Source of the DNA: Candidatus Nitrosocosmicus oleophilus
Lineage (GTDB): Archaea > Thermoproteota > Nitrososphaeria > Nitrososphaerales > Nitrososphaeraceae
Assembly: GCF_000802205.1 (NCBI RefSeq)
Contig: NZ_CP012850.1
Span: 992,001 to 1,056,000, forward strand
DNA: 64,000 nt
Reading direction: 5' to 3'
A program made the translations under genes and the position numbers. This document shows positions 36,210-45,721 of the stretch, in pieces. The notes below the pieces were generated by a model. That model was not told the origin of the DNA, did no database searches, and worked only from the letters and a program-made list of their open reading frames with translations. Numbering within the stretch: the first letter of the stretch is position 1; each line of letters starts with the position of its first letter.

Positions 36210-37340
36210 TCATTCTTCACCAAGCATAGTTTGTTCGATTGACCTTCTTGGTGTTGGCAGCACTTCTCTATCCGAATAGCCTATTCGTAGAAGTAATTGT
36301 GGATTTTTGTCAATATGGTCAAGTATTAGACTGCCTAGTCTTTTTCTTAGATCTGGGACTTCTATAGGTTGGTTTAGGTAAGAAGACCATATATTCTCAG
36401 ATTTGAGATACAAAAGTATGTTTGACATAGCTAGTCCCACATTCATCCATGAAAGAGTGTTATCAGTGTTTGTACCTATCACTAACAGAACAGGAGAACC
36501 TATAGCAAGTTCCTTGTCTTTAGCTGCTTGTCCTTTGCCAAAGTCAAACGTTCGTATTACAAACGGGCCGACTAAAGACATGATATCACCAAATCCAAAC
36601 GCATAACCGGGCATTCCATCTCCAAGATGATTTCTATTTGCGTGGACCCATGAAGCCAATTCCCTCCTAAGCTTTTTGTCGGACATTTGAATGATGTCTC
36701 CTTCTGTAATCAGTTTAGCAATTTGCTCTTTTTCCTCTTTGTTCTTCTCAATATGAAGCCAGACACTGTCATATTTATGAGCGATGGATTGAAGGTTGGA
36801 CAGAACCTCTTGCGAGATTTCCTTATCTTCATCAAATCTAAATCTGTTTGTTCTTCTCATAGTGATCGAGTTAAACAATCTTTTTAGTTCGTCATTCTTA
36901 TTTTTCTCTTGTTTTTTATGGATGTCCATTACCTTAACGATAGCCAACAAATCATCATCGTCGCCCTCATTTTCTCTTTCTCCTTTTTGTTGTTGTGATA
37001 ACAAGGTTGCTTCAAATCTATAGCCAAAATATGATATTGCTAACTGCAAATTAAACAAGGCGGAACCACAACTTATTATTAATTCTCTGTCGTCAGGATC
37101 TACAACAGGTAATGCTCTGGTTCTGTCAGCATACAGATGAATTGTGTTATCATCAGCAAATATTCTAAATGCCCAAGGCTGGGTATTGTGACCTGATGGG
37201 GCTAAAATAGCATAATTGAGAAAAAATTTTAACTTATCAAATGGTTTATCATAACTTGAGAACCGAGTTTCAGATACCTTCCAAGGTTCAAGACCTTTAT
37301 TATCTGTGTCTTTTTTTGTTGATAACGGCATGATATTCAA
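36210..37340 (-). CDS. Acg-type nitroreductase family protein
   Basis: A 376-residue FMN-binding nitroreductase fold, closest in layout to the long Acg/Rv2032-type proteins. The N-terminal signature is LNYAILAPSGHNTQPWAFRI; then DRTRALPVVDPDDRELIISC with GSALFNLQLAISYFGY, MRRTNRFRFDEDKEI, and near the end GLAMSNILLYLKSENIWSSY. Acg proteins bind FMN and are linked to dormancy or nitrosative stress in bacteria; whether this one reduces nitro compounds is open. Start ATG 37340. Confidence 0.85.
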   Translation of the reverse strand: MNIMPLSTKKDTDNKGLEPWKVSETRFSSYDKPFDKLKFFLNYAILAPSGHNTQPWAFRIFADDNTIHLYADRTRALPVVDPDDRELIISCGSALFNLQLAISYFGYRFEATLLSQQQKGERENEGDDDDLLAIVKVMDIHKKQEKNKNDELKRLFNSITMRRTNRFRFDEDKEISQEVLSNLQSIAHKYDSVWLHIEKNKEEKEQIAKLITEGDIIQMSDKKLRRELASWVHANRNHLGDGMPGYAFGFGDIMSLVGPFVIRTFDFGKGQAAKDKELAIGSPVLLVIGTNTDNTLSWMNVGLAMSNILLYLKSENIWSSYLNQPIEVPDLRKRLGSLILDHIDKNPQLLLRIGYSDREVLPTPRRSIEQTMLGEE

Positions 37341-37432
37341 AGAAGGAGCAATTAGAAAAGTATTATGTGTTGTATACAGAGTTATTTGACAGAATTTTTT
37401 AGATATTCTATGAGTGTATAATGGTAAACATT

Positions 37433-37484
37433 GTCGGGTGGGACTTAGGCCAGAGGTTTCCGTTGTGCTATTACCACTAAAAAA
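37433..37484 (+). repeat. Type D repeat
   Basis: GTCGGGTGGGACTTAGGCCA then GTTTCCGTTGTGCTATTACC and ACTAAAA. Sits between divergent genes. Confidence 0.7.
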
Positions 37485-37543
37485 GTATCAAACATGAATC
37501 TAAAACTTTAAGGTAGGAATACTACTTTAAACATTATCTGTAA

Positions 37544-38104
37544 ATGCATAATGAAGATAATCAAAAAATAGATCTTGTTTGGACAAGACGATTTATTACA
37601 GCAGCCATAGTTCAAGGAGCAATTATCGTAGGTCTAACAGTCTTCATAATATTTGGAGAAATATCGATATTAGAACCAGGTGTATCTAGAGTGATAGCAT
37701 CAGGAGGAGCAGGTACATGGTTTTCTCTAGGCTATGTAATGTACATCGTTGTTGGAGTAATAGGCGTTGCAGTATCAGCATTGTTTTATTTATATATAGA
37801 ACGAGTCCTTAAAAAACAGTACAAAGATCATAAAGGTGCAAGAGTAGTAGCTTGGATACATCTTATCCTTATGAATATAGGTACTACCTTTGCAATGGGT
37901 CTATTGATGCTAGCCGGGTATAAAGGCGGAGCAGCCATGCTTCCAACTTCGGTAGGTGGATTAGGATATAATGCCGGACAAGCACATGAAATTCTTGCAC
38001 CTTTTGTAGAACCCATTGCTGCTGCTATATTGATATTAATTATTGGTGTGATCTGTGGTGGAATCGGATTCTTGGTAATAAGCCGGAAAGAAAAGGACAA
38101 ATAA
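37544..38104 (+). CDS. Membrane protein with four or five helices
   Basis: A 186-residue protein. Hydrophobic segments at about 17-38, 63-88, 103-125 and 153-180; Gly-rich loops (IASGGAGTWFSLGY, LAGYKGGAAMLPTS). A charged end ERVLKKQYKDHKGAR lies inside. The pattern recalls small haem-copper-oxidase-associated subunits but no His ligand pattern confirms it. ATG 37544; standalone. Confidence 0.6.
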   Translation: MHNEDNQKIDLVWTRRFITAAIVQGAIIVGLTVFIIFGEISILEPGVSRVIASGGAGTWFSLGYVMYIVVGVIGVAVSALFYLYIERVLKKQYKDHKGARVVAWIHLILMNIGTTFAMGLLMLAGYKGGAAMLPTSVGGLGYNAGQAHEILAPFVEPIAAAILILIIGVICGGIGFLVISRKEKDK

Positions 38105-38342
38105 GCTTTTCATATACACAGAACCGCTATAAAGGTCCTTAAGTCCACGGACAATCTTTGCGATTGAGGGCAGTATATGATAATAGAAAATCGCTTTGAC
38201 CAAATGTTGGTCATTCATGATGATTTTGGAAATACAAGAAAATTATCATTCATGTATATGATGTTGTACAATGTAGGTCATTGTATTAAATAATTGCAAC
38301 TAATTCATACACAATAAATAGTCTGAAGATTAAATCAAAAGA

Positions 38343-38957
38343 ATGACAAAAACTAAACACTTGTTAATAGCTAGTACGGTGCTGTTTACTGCCGCAGTAG
38401 TTTTAGTCGCATCAATGAATAGCAACAATGTGATGGCTCAGTCAGCCGATGGGATAAACACCTTTAGTGCTCAAGGGTCTATGGGAAACTTGGTGCTATC
38501 TCCTGAAGCTATGCAATCATTGAATGCATCGCAAGATACGAACTTGAATTATGTAACTGGTGGAAACTGGAGCTTTGATGTGTCAAACGGACAATTGCAA
38601 GACTTCAAAGTCGAACTAAATCGACATTCATTAGGAGGTCATGAAGTTGAAACTCACGTTATAGACGGATTAACCGATGTTACTCCCATAATAAACACCA
38701 CGGGAAATAATGAGCTTGTCTTAGTTGGTAATAATACACAATTTAAGGGTCTAGCTAATATTAAAACTGTTGAGACAGGTAAAGTATGGGAAGATGTTCC
38801 AATATTAGCTTATTTGATCAACGGACATATACTTAACATATCTTTTGATCCAGCAAAAACTGAAGGACATTTCTTGAATCTTCCATTGTTAGGTGTGGTA
38901 ACATCATTAACAGAAGGTAGTAGTGGTAGCCAAGCAAACTCAACTGCAACCCAGTAG
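38343..38957 (+). CDS. Secreted hypothetical protein, 204 aa
   Basis: Signal peptide at residues 1-32 (LLIASTVLFTAAVVLVASM, cleavage probably after VMAQ). The mature part is beta-rich: NLNYVTGGNWSFDVSNGQLQ, DFKVELNRHSLGGHEVETH, then GLANIKTVETGKVWEDVPIL and NGHILNISFDPAKTEGHF. The pattern is that of a thaumarchaeal exported family of unknown role. Ser/Gln-rich tail. ATG 38343. Confidence 0.65.
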   Translation: MTKTKHLLIASTVLFTAAVVLVASMNSNNVMAQSADGINTFSAQGSMGNLVLSPEAMQSLNASQDTNLNYVTGGNWSFDVSNGQLQDFKVELNRHSLGGHEVETHVIDGLTDVTPIINTTGNNELVLVGNNTQFKGLANIKTVETGKVWEDVPILAYLINGHILNISFDPAKTEGHFLNLPLLGVVTSLTEGSSGSQANSTATQ

Positions 38958-39867
38958 TTGATTATTTCTCAATTTTTTTTGATCTTTTATTTGGATAAAT
39001 TATTTCTAGATTTTGCTTATGTGAGTGCATTATTTGGTATCATACATCTGCGTATAAATTCTTAATAAACTAGAAATCTTGTAAACTCGCTTATGTAACT
39101 AATTTATCACTCAATACTTGCATTATTGTTATTATTGATATTCAAGTTCGCATGATGTAAAATGATTGTTTTACACACTCAACAGGAAGATAAAGAGAGT
39201 TTTAAATACTATAACTACTTATCAAATGTAACTGTGCACCAAATTGGGTCATGGTAACAACCTTTGCTGCAAGAAAGATTGGTTATGAAGTCAAGTTTCA
39301 CAATTGATTTTTAGAATTGATAGTAGCAAATGTGCTTATTGAAACTTCACCAGTTTTGTATTTTCATTAATTAGAAAATACGAGCGCTAAGAATAGTTGT
39401 TTAATTGAAATAAATGCTTGTTATCATAACCAAAAAGATCTTTTAACATCTTGTTTTAGATGCTTTATGTCCCTTCTTTCAAAAGGTGAGATTCAATACC
39501 TTGAGGGTCGCAAGCAGATGTCCAATTCATAAGAGAGAGAAATGAAATGCATAATACTAAAGAGGATTCAAACCTTAAGAAGAGATATTTTTCTAATAAG
39601 CAAAACTAATTCCTATAGACCAAATATTTGACATGAAAAATCCGATTATCACAGCCAATACTGAATCCTATAAAACACAATATACAGTTGCTGGACGACT
39701 TACCGCTACTGAACCCATATGGGCCGGGTCGGATTTATATGGTTAAAGGTACAATTTTTGGGTTGTCCGACTAACTACATGTTACACCAATTCAGATAAG
39801 CATAGGATATATCCATTTACCCTGTCAGGTTTGGTCCAAATTTTGGATTTTGTATGCAGTAATCACA
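38958..39867. other. Long intergenic region with one type E repeat
   Basis: About 900 bases with no intact gene. Holds the type E repeat at 39715 and a weak relative near 39236 (GGGTCATGGTAACAACC). Confidence 0.45.
39715..39760 (+). repeat. Type E repeat
   Basis: CCATATGGGCCGGGTCGGAT followed by TTATATGGTTAAAGGTACAA; matches 33985-34025. A partial relative (GGCGTGTCGGATT) lies at 59212. Confidence 0.7.
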
Positions 39868-40764
39868 CTAAACATTTCCTATCTTTCTATCCAATATCGA
39901 GTTGATATAAATTTTTAAATGTTGACGTGCAATATTATTCCATATTAACTCTGGTTTAAACTCTTCAACTTTTTGAACATATTCCGAGTAACCCACTTCC
40001 AATCTCTTAAGGGCACCCTCAAACTCGCCTGGTTTTCTTTTTACTGTAATACCAAGGCCCTTTTTTTCAAACTCTTTAAAAAAACCCAAATCAGTTGCTA
40101 TAAAAGGAAGACCATGGGCCAGGGCATCAAAAAGAACTCCTGAACCAGAGGTAACGGTATACGGTAGAATGATAACATCAGAACTATAAAGCAAAATGGA
40201 GAGATCCATGTCGGTTAAAAAACTTTGATTTAAATTGATGATTTTCCGGTCTCCGTTATTAGCATACCCTTTGATTTTGTGATCTAAATATTCAATTGTT
40301 GTGACTGTTGCATGATCTTTTGTCCCATAAAGGTTTTTTGATTGGTTAATCACTATAACCCAGTCATGGGGAATATTTAGGCTACTTAACAAGTCCCAAC
40401 CCTTGGTGTCTGTTGCGAATCCAAAGAGTAATCCTATTTTCTTATCTACCGGTAATTTAAACTTTTTTCTAGCCAATTTCCTTTCTAGAGGCACAGGTAA
40501 AGTAGGTTCTCCACCATGGTAAACAACAAACAAGTTGTTCTTTTTTGAGATCGACTTAGTCATGACTATTCCATTTGATATCAGATGACCTAAATAATCT
40601 GAAAATACAATATTGGAACTACTTTTTTTCATCTTGTTTTTATTGGATTTCTTAAACTCATAATAGGTTGACAGGGATATCATGAATTCATTGATTTTCT
40701 TGAAAGGATTAATTGAATTCGTATTTGTATAATTTTCTTGATTGTATAATAATTTGGATGGCAA
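39868..40764 (-). CDS. GT-B (family 4-like) glycosyltransferase, N-terminally truncated
   Basis: The C-terminal sugar-nucleotide domain is complete: GLLFGFATDTKGWDLL, SSDVIILPYTVTSGSGVLFD with the EX7E-like region, ALAHGLPFIATDLGFFKEFE. The N-terminal acceptor domain is short: 298 residues against about 360-400 usual, beginning with low-complexity polar sequence. A TTG at 40764 is the first possible start, just after an in-frame stop. It overlaps by 23 bases, head to head, the likewise truncated gene at 40742. Function as surface-glycan transferase is doubtful. Confidence 0.7.
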   Translation of the reverse strand: MPSKLLYNQENYTNTNSINPFKKINEFMISLSTYYEFKKSNKNKMKKSSSNIVFSDYLGHLISNGIVMTKSISKKNNLFVVYHGGEPTLPVPLERKLARKKFKLPVDKKIGLLFGFATDTKGWDLLSSLNIPHDWVIVINQSKNLYGTKDHATVTTIEYLDHKIKGYANNGDRKIINLNQSFLTDMDLSILLYSSDVIILPYTVTSGSGVLFDALAHGLPFIATDLGFFKEFEKKGLGITVKRKPGEFEGALKRLEVGYSEYVQKVEEFKPELIWNNIARQHLKIYINSILDRKIGNV

Positions 40765-41212
40765 TGTATTTTATGCAGAGGTAAAATACAATGAGAAAAA
40801 TAAAACAATATCCTTGGTCAAAGGACATGGATGGGCCTTTAATGGCAAATCAGCATGGAAAAGTATTCTAGAAAGATGGCCAAACGAAACAAAGGATTGG
40901 GTTGGGAGTAACTATTTTTGTTATCTATGTGTTAAAGGATTTAAAAACAATCCATTTAATTACTTTCCTCATGAGGAACAACAGGTTACAAATCCTAAAG
41001 ACATAATACTACTTAGCTATAATCCCTTCGGAATACAAGAGCATTTGAACAAAAATGCTACAGTGGCAACATACGAACTCAATTACGGAAAGGGAAGGAC
41101 AATAGCATTAGGAATTTATTCAGATGATATTATAGAGAATGGACAATTTGATAGATTCTTTGATAGTCTTATAGTAAAATATGGACTGCATAACGACACT
41201 TTATCAAAATAG
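40742..41212 (+). pseudogene. C-terminal fragment of a larger, possibly hydrolase-type protein
   Basis: A 156-residue frame opening at TTG 40742 directly after TGA. It reads KGHGWAFNGKSAWKSILERW, FCYLCVKGFKNNPFNYFPHE, and near the end NYGKGRTIALGIYSDDI, IENGQFDRFFDSLIVKYGL. The last block is the usual end of secreted hydrolase and glutamine-amidotransferase-like domains (GKGRVIALG...FDSLI). No signal peptide or N-terminal domain is present, so I read it as the tail left by a deletion or inversion. Confidence 0.55.
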
Positions 41213-41311
41213 TTAGTTTATTTCATACGGCTCTTTTAGATTTACTATTGTGTCATTTTCAAAAGCATTGTACTATCCAGTCTAGTCAAAATCACTATTA
41301 TTCTCAAAATC

Positions 41312-41349
41312 AAACGGGCCCGGTGGGCTTCAGGACGATATCGGTCCTC
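41312..41349 (+). repeat. Type C palindromic repeat
   Basis: AAACGGGCCCGGTGGGCTTC plus AGGACGATATCGGTCCT, the best C copy with a perfect AGGAC / GTCCT stem. Confidence 0.95.
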
Positions 41350-41614
41350 TGGAGTAGGTCCTAATGCTTTTATAAATATCATGAATTAAATGTTTCTCTA
41401 TCTTCATAGTTACAATATATATAATTGTTAGAGGAAGAAAAGTTTAGTAAAGCGTTTAATTAAATTTTTGATGTTATCATAATGAATAAATCATTCTATT
41501 TCAATTCTGCATATTGTTTCTAGGAATGATCTGTAAATCTTGTTGATAAATTAGTCATTGATTTTTGAATTTCATTAAAATTCGATAAGAATTTCAATAA
41601 AAAAGAGGTTTTAA

Positions 41615-41836
41615 TTAACAGCCCTTGCAATGGAAGAGACTGTTATAACCATTAGAGTTTTCGAAGGACTTTTGACTTGAGCATTTGGATTTATATTCAC
41701 CGGTATCGGCATCGTAGTGAGCGTTACAAGCGGCAGCGTTTACCTCTTGTACAGACAAGGCCGTTCCAATCATGACCGATATTGTTCCAAATGTTGCTGC
41801 AATGGCAACTATTGTCAATATTGTGTAAGTTCTCAT
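41615..41836 (-). CDS. Small secreted Cys-rich protein, 73 aa
   Basis: Signal peptide at residues 1-35 (ILTIVAIAATFGTISVMIGT, ending EVNAA). The 38-residue mature part has four Cys: ACNAHYDADTGEYKSKC, then FHCKGC at the end, a small metal-binding or disulphide-linked peptide. The ATG 41836 lies at an AT-rich promoter region. No known family. The 680-base gap on its 5' side (41837-42518) holds the 104-base duplicated segment and a type A repeat but no gene. Confidence 0.6.
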   Translation of the reverse strand: MRTYTILTIVAIAATFGTISVMIGTALSVQEVNAAACNAHYDADTGEYKSKCSSQKSFENSNGYNSLFHCKGC

Positions 41837-42397
41837 TAAATTGTTATATAAGTAACATATATAAAAAAATATTGAATTGCTTAAATCTAATTTTAATACA
41901 TTATATTAAATTAATAAATTATATTAGTTTTTTAAAATAATAACTTAAATCCTTATACACCATTAAAATAATTATAATGTTAATATCATGATATTGGTAA
42001 TTAATGTCAATAACGTAAAGGATATAAAAATATGTTATAAAATAAATTCATTGATATTTCTCTCATACAGGCCGGTCAGAACAGTCTGAAATTGAATTTG
42101 GGATAGACTAAATATGGTTTTACGAATGCGACAAGTCAATGCATCTATCAACAGAGTATGAATCTTCATTTACAGTGGATTGAATGTCACCAGTCAAAAA
42201 CTAGACACAAAAATTATTAATAACTACTATACCAAAAATCAAATTAATTTTTGCCTTTCACTTATTGGTTAATCTTCTCAGAAAGTTGTGAATTTCAATT
42301 CTGTGTATTCTCTCAATTAATATAATTGTGAACAAATTATTATTTTTATCTTGAATGAATTATCATAAGTTCAATTGAATACTCTCCATTTTATCCT

Positions 42398-42500
42398 AAA
42401 GGTTTAAACTCAAGTTATACTAATTGGGGCCAAACAAACCTTCAACATAGTAGGCCTATAATGTATCACATGTGATATTTATTATTCACCTGACTTATTA
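42398..42500 (+). repeat. Duplicated 104-base segment (copy 2)
   Basis: Homologue of 25649-25752, ending 19 bases before the A repeat at 42519. Reads KGLNSSY in one frame and GL-stop-C-T-DIYYSP in another: the remnant of a shared ancestral gene with one indel. Confidence 0.65.
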
Positions 42501-42518
42501 AAGCAGTATACAAATCAA

Positions 42519-42566
42519 ACGGGCCCGGTGGGCTTCGAATCCATGAGGTACATGGGAACTGTTAAT
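42519..42566 (+). repeat. Type A palindromic repeat
   Basis: ACGGGCCCGGTGGGCTTCGA, hairpin CCATGAGGTACATGG and GAACTGTTAAT: consensus copy. Confidence 0.97.
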
Positions 42567-42637
42567 TTATTAAATCTATTATTTAGTAAATATTGATTTC
42601 AAAATTATCCCAAAAAATACCTTGTGTAATGGACTTA

Positions 42638-44080
42638 TTATACGGTATCATTGTCAGAAGATGTAATCTTTACGACTGAACTATTCTCAAAATCCTCACC
42701 TTCCTTTATTAGCTTGTCTATGGTTTCTGAGGTATAATCTGCCCACTTATTATATACACTATGTATATCGTCCTTGCGTTCTATAGTCACTATTCTTTTT
42801 AAATCAAATCTGCCTTCGATAAGATCCTTATAGGTTCTATCCTTTCCCGTTCGTTTTTTACTTTCAATTACTGTACTTAATAGGACTTCGAGATTATTTT
42901 GGAACGATTCATATTCATTTTGGTCCTTGATGTGTATTTCTGCAATCTCTTTGGTTTTCTTATAGAGATTCAAATAGTCCGTAACTAGTGCAGCAATTTT
43001 TTGATCATATTCTGTTTTGTCACTATGTGTGAGATCACTATTTCGTTCCTTAATTCCATCGTAGTCTGATGGAATAGCCTTTTCTACCGATGGCCAAACG
43101 CCAATAATATAGACCTTCAAGTCTGGAACTAAAGCATCTTTATTTCCTTTGCCTACATCTTTATACCAGTAATCACGATGTGCTTGCAAAAGCTCCCTTA
43201 ATGGCGTATTGCTTAAGATTCCGCCATCACATAATTTATGCCCGTCTACTTCCTCATAGTCAAAGTACAATGGAAATGATGCACTAGCCATTACATGTTC
43301 CTTCATAATACCCTCGTCATATTGTATGATATCATCTACATTTTTTGATAAATCCGGATCATAAGAATCCAATACAGATTTCAGTAAATAGCTATCAAAG
43401 GTAACAGGTTTACCTTGTTGTACATCAACACTTACTGCAAGGAATCTCGGTTCATGTGCTTCAAAACTTGTAGATAAGGGAAAATTAACAAATTTATCCC
43501 CATGACGGTCTCTGTGTTCAAGACTATTTCTTAATGGAGAATTGCTATAACGGGTCCAGAGATTTGTTGGTGGAAATAATGGATTATTATCAAAAAATCG
43601 ATAGTCAAGTTGTGGGAACGGAAAGGAGGGTGAAAATACATTTGGTACACCATATGCAAAAAAATACTTTGTAGAGTAATATCGTCTTGCAGCCTCCTCA
43701 GATGCAATCTTGCTATTGCCATTCCACAGTTCGTAGTATTTTCCTCCCCACCATTGGTAGATCTCTTCCCACCATTGCGTCCCAAATTTTGCAGCTATGG
43801 GCGTATGGGTAGATAAGTGCTCTCTCCAGTACTCCTCGAGTTTTTCAGCTGAACCCTTCCATGTTTTTTTTTCTTTAACATGACTTGTCAATATGGCTGC
43901 GTTTACAGCTCCAGCTGATGTACCTGCAACAATATCAAACATCCTTGATTCCCAGTTTGGATCTTCTTTTTTAATAATTTCGTACAATTTTTTAAAAACC
44001 CCTGCTTCGAAAGCCCCTAAAGCAACACTACCTTGCAAAATCAGGGCTCTTTGTGTAGTTGGAATTTCTGAATTAGACAT
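42638..44080 (-). CDS. Patatin-like phospholipase
   Basis: A 480-residue lipid acyl hydrolase. The Ser-Asp dyad is Ser55 in DIVAGTSAGAVNAA (GxSxG) and Asp285 in GHKLCDGGILSNTPL (DGG). The oxyanion loop near the N-terminus reads LILQGSVALGAFEAGV, where G-x-G-x-x-G is loosened. A further strand, PDLKVYIIGVWPS, follows. The C-terminal 150 residues are helical and specific to this subgroup. No signal peptide, so it acts on cytosolic or inner-face lipids; ether-lipid archaea have few esters, so the substrate is unclear. ATG 44080. Confidence 0.88.
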   Translation of the reverse strand: MSNSEIPTTQRALILQGSVALGAFEAGVFKKLYEIIKKEDPNWESRMFDIVAGTSAGAVNAAILTSHVKEKKTWKGSAEKLEEYWREHLSTHTPIAAKFGTQWWEEIYQWWGGKYYELWNGNSKIASEEAARRYYSTKYFFAYGVPNVFSPSFPFPQLDYRFFDNNPLFPPTNLWTRYSNSPLRNSLEHRDRHGDKFVNFPLSTSFEAHEPRFLAVSVDVQQGKPVTFDSYLLKSVLDSYDPDLSKNVDDIIQYDEGIMKEHVMASASFPLYFDYEEVDGHKLCDGGILSNTPLRELLQAHRDYWYKDVGKGNKDALVPDLKVYIIGVWPSVEKAIPSDYDGIKERNSDLTHSDKTEYDQKIAALVTDYLNLYKKTKEIAEIHIKDQNEYESFQNNLEVLLSTVIESKKRTGKDRTYKDLIEGRFDLKRIVTIERKDDIHSVYNKWADYTSETIDKLIKEGEDFENSSVVKITSSDNDTV

Positions 44081-44483
44081 AGAATGATTGACCTATCCAA
44101 ATGTTTGAGCAATTATCATTTCGTTCATATCGCAAAGAATGTCCTCCATTCAATTTTGTCTCGATATGATTCAAACAAAGCCATTGAACTAATATCATCC
44201 GAGGAATTGTAGATATTGGCATTATTGCCAATTTGTGGAATTGAATCACAAGATTATTGAAATAAGCTTGTTAATAAATATTTGTTCATAAAGTCTATTA
44301 ATTATTATGGATTATTGCAATTGGGTATTATTGGCAAAGGAGTTTAAATTCAAGAATTTTCTGAATGTAGCACAGTTGGTTTTAATACATCCGTGAAGAC
44401 AGTGTTCAAGGTTGAATACGATCCTGACTACTATTTTATAAAAATTAATGAAAACAGCCTAAACTACTTGGTGTTAACAAAGT
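44081..44483. other. Intergenic, no gene seen
   Basis: 400 AT-rich bases between two minus-strand genes. No repeat of the A-E family. Confidence 0.4.
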
Positions 44484-45362
44484 CTAGCCATTCGTAACCT
44501 CAAGACTTTTTACTTCGTTCCAGTATTTTTCAAATAAGATTTGCTGGACTAATACTTTGTTTGAATTGTTTGTAAAGGTCCCTACGAATGAACCATTATT
44601 ATCTTGTCGGATTTGAAGAATATATTTTCCATCAAAACAGATAATCATTTCATTGAATTCACCTAGTCTATCCGAATATTCTAATTGGATCAAACTAGTC
44701 CTATCGTTATTATTCAAAACTTCAATTTGATTTTGTATGTGGTGATCATAGTTATCCACAAGGATTTTACTTACTATATTATCTTGTAATTTAGCATTTA
44801 AATTAATTAACATATTTGAATCGAATATGCGTTTCAAAATTTCATAATTAGAAAATATTGTTAACTCCTGTTTGGCGTGCTCAACAAGAAAATTTATTTC
44901 GTTTTGAATGTTCTCAATGCCGAGAAAGGATTTAGTATATCCATCATTATTTTGAAATTCTAATTCTTTGATTCGTGTAGTCAAAGGTTTAGCCATATTC
45001 CACAAATCATTATAGATAGACAATTGTTTTTCAACTAAAGACTTTGAATTGCTAAAAAAGGATTGTAAAAGTTTGCCGTTATCTCTATCCTGCATTATGA
45101 CTACGGTGTATAATCTTTCGTCATACAAACCAAAATTACCTCTCAATCCCTCCAAATGCCTAATTTCTAAGAAATCTAGTGTTTTCAGAAAGTCTATGTT
45201 CTCAGAAGTAGCCTCAACTAATAATTTGCCTGACAATTCTTTTTCTTTTACCATTCTTTGTTTAATGAGTTCTAATGTCTCTACATAATATTTTGAGGCC
45301 CATTTACAGATTTCTGCGTCCCCAATAAGCACAAGCAGTTTTCTCCCATTTTGTAATGCCAA
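44484..45362 (-). CDS. Sensor-like protein, possibly frameshifted at its start
   Basis: A 292-residue soluble protein: KLLVLIGDAEICKWASKYYV, then KGKLLVEATSENIDFL-like beta-alpha units, NIQNEINFLVEHAKQELTIF and GKYILQIRQDNNGSFVGTF. This order resembles the TrmB-type/PLD-like sensor regions of thaumarchaeal signal proteins. It opens at TTG 45362. Just upstream, in another frame, codons read NDLVDRLLFNQLRESGFRSP and EISDIVYDQDQFLELI up to the same point, so a one-base shift near 45365 may have split off an N-terminal part. Confidence 0.5.
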   Translation of the reverse strand: MALQNGRKLLVLIGDAEICKWASKYYVETLELIKQRMVKEKELSGKLLVEATSENIDFLKTLDFLEIRHLEGLRGNFGLYDERLYTVVIMQDRDNGKLLQSFFSNSKSLVEKQLSIYNDLWNMAKPLTTRIKELEFQNNDGYTKSFLGIENIQNEINFLVEHAKQELTIFSNYEILKRIFDSNMLINLNAKLQDNIVSKILVDNYDHHIQNQIEVLNNNDRTSLIQLEYSDRLGEFNEMIICFDGKYILQIRQDNNGSFVGTFTNNSNKVLVQQILFEKYWNEVKSLEVTNG

Positions 45363-45721
45363 TATGTATTAACTCAAGAAATTGGTCCTGATCATAAACT
45401 ATATCCGAAATCTCAGGACTTCTAAAACCGGATTCCCTTAATTGATTGAAGAGTAATCGGTCCACTAAATCATTTACTTTAATATTTGTTAAAAACCTCG
45501 CGGTCTTAATGACTGACAGAGTTTATCTTCCACATATCTTTCACCATCGCATAGATCCGTTGGGATACGGTTCAAGATTAACTAAAATCCCAACTCTATA
45601 TCATCAAAACAGATGAAAATTGATGGTTAAGATATGACATAAATATTCTGACGGCTTTATTTTACCTTACGCAGTGTATTAATGTGTATAGTTATATATA
45701 GTCAAGAGTAAGATAATATAA

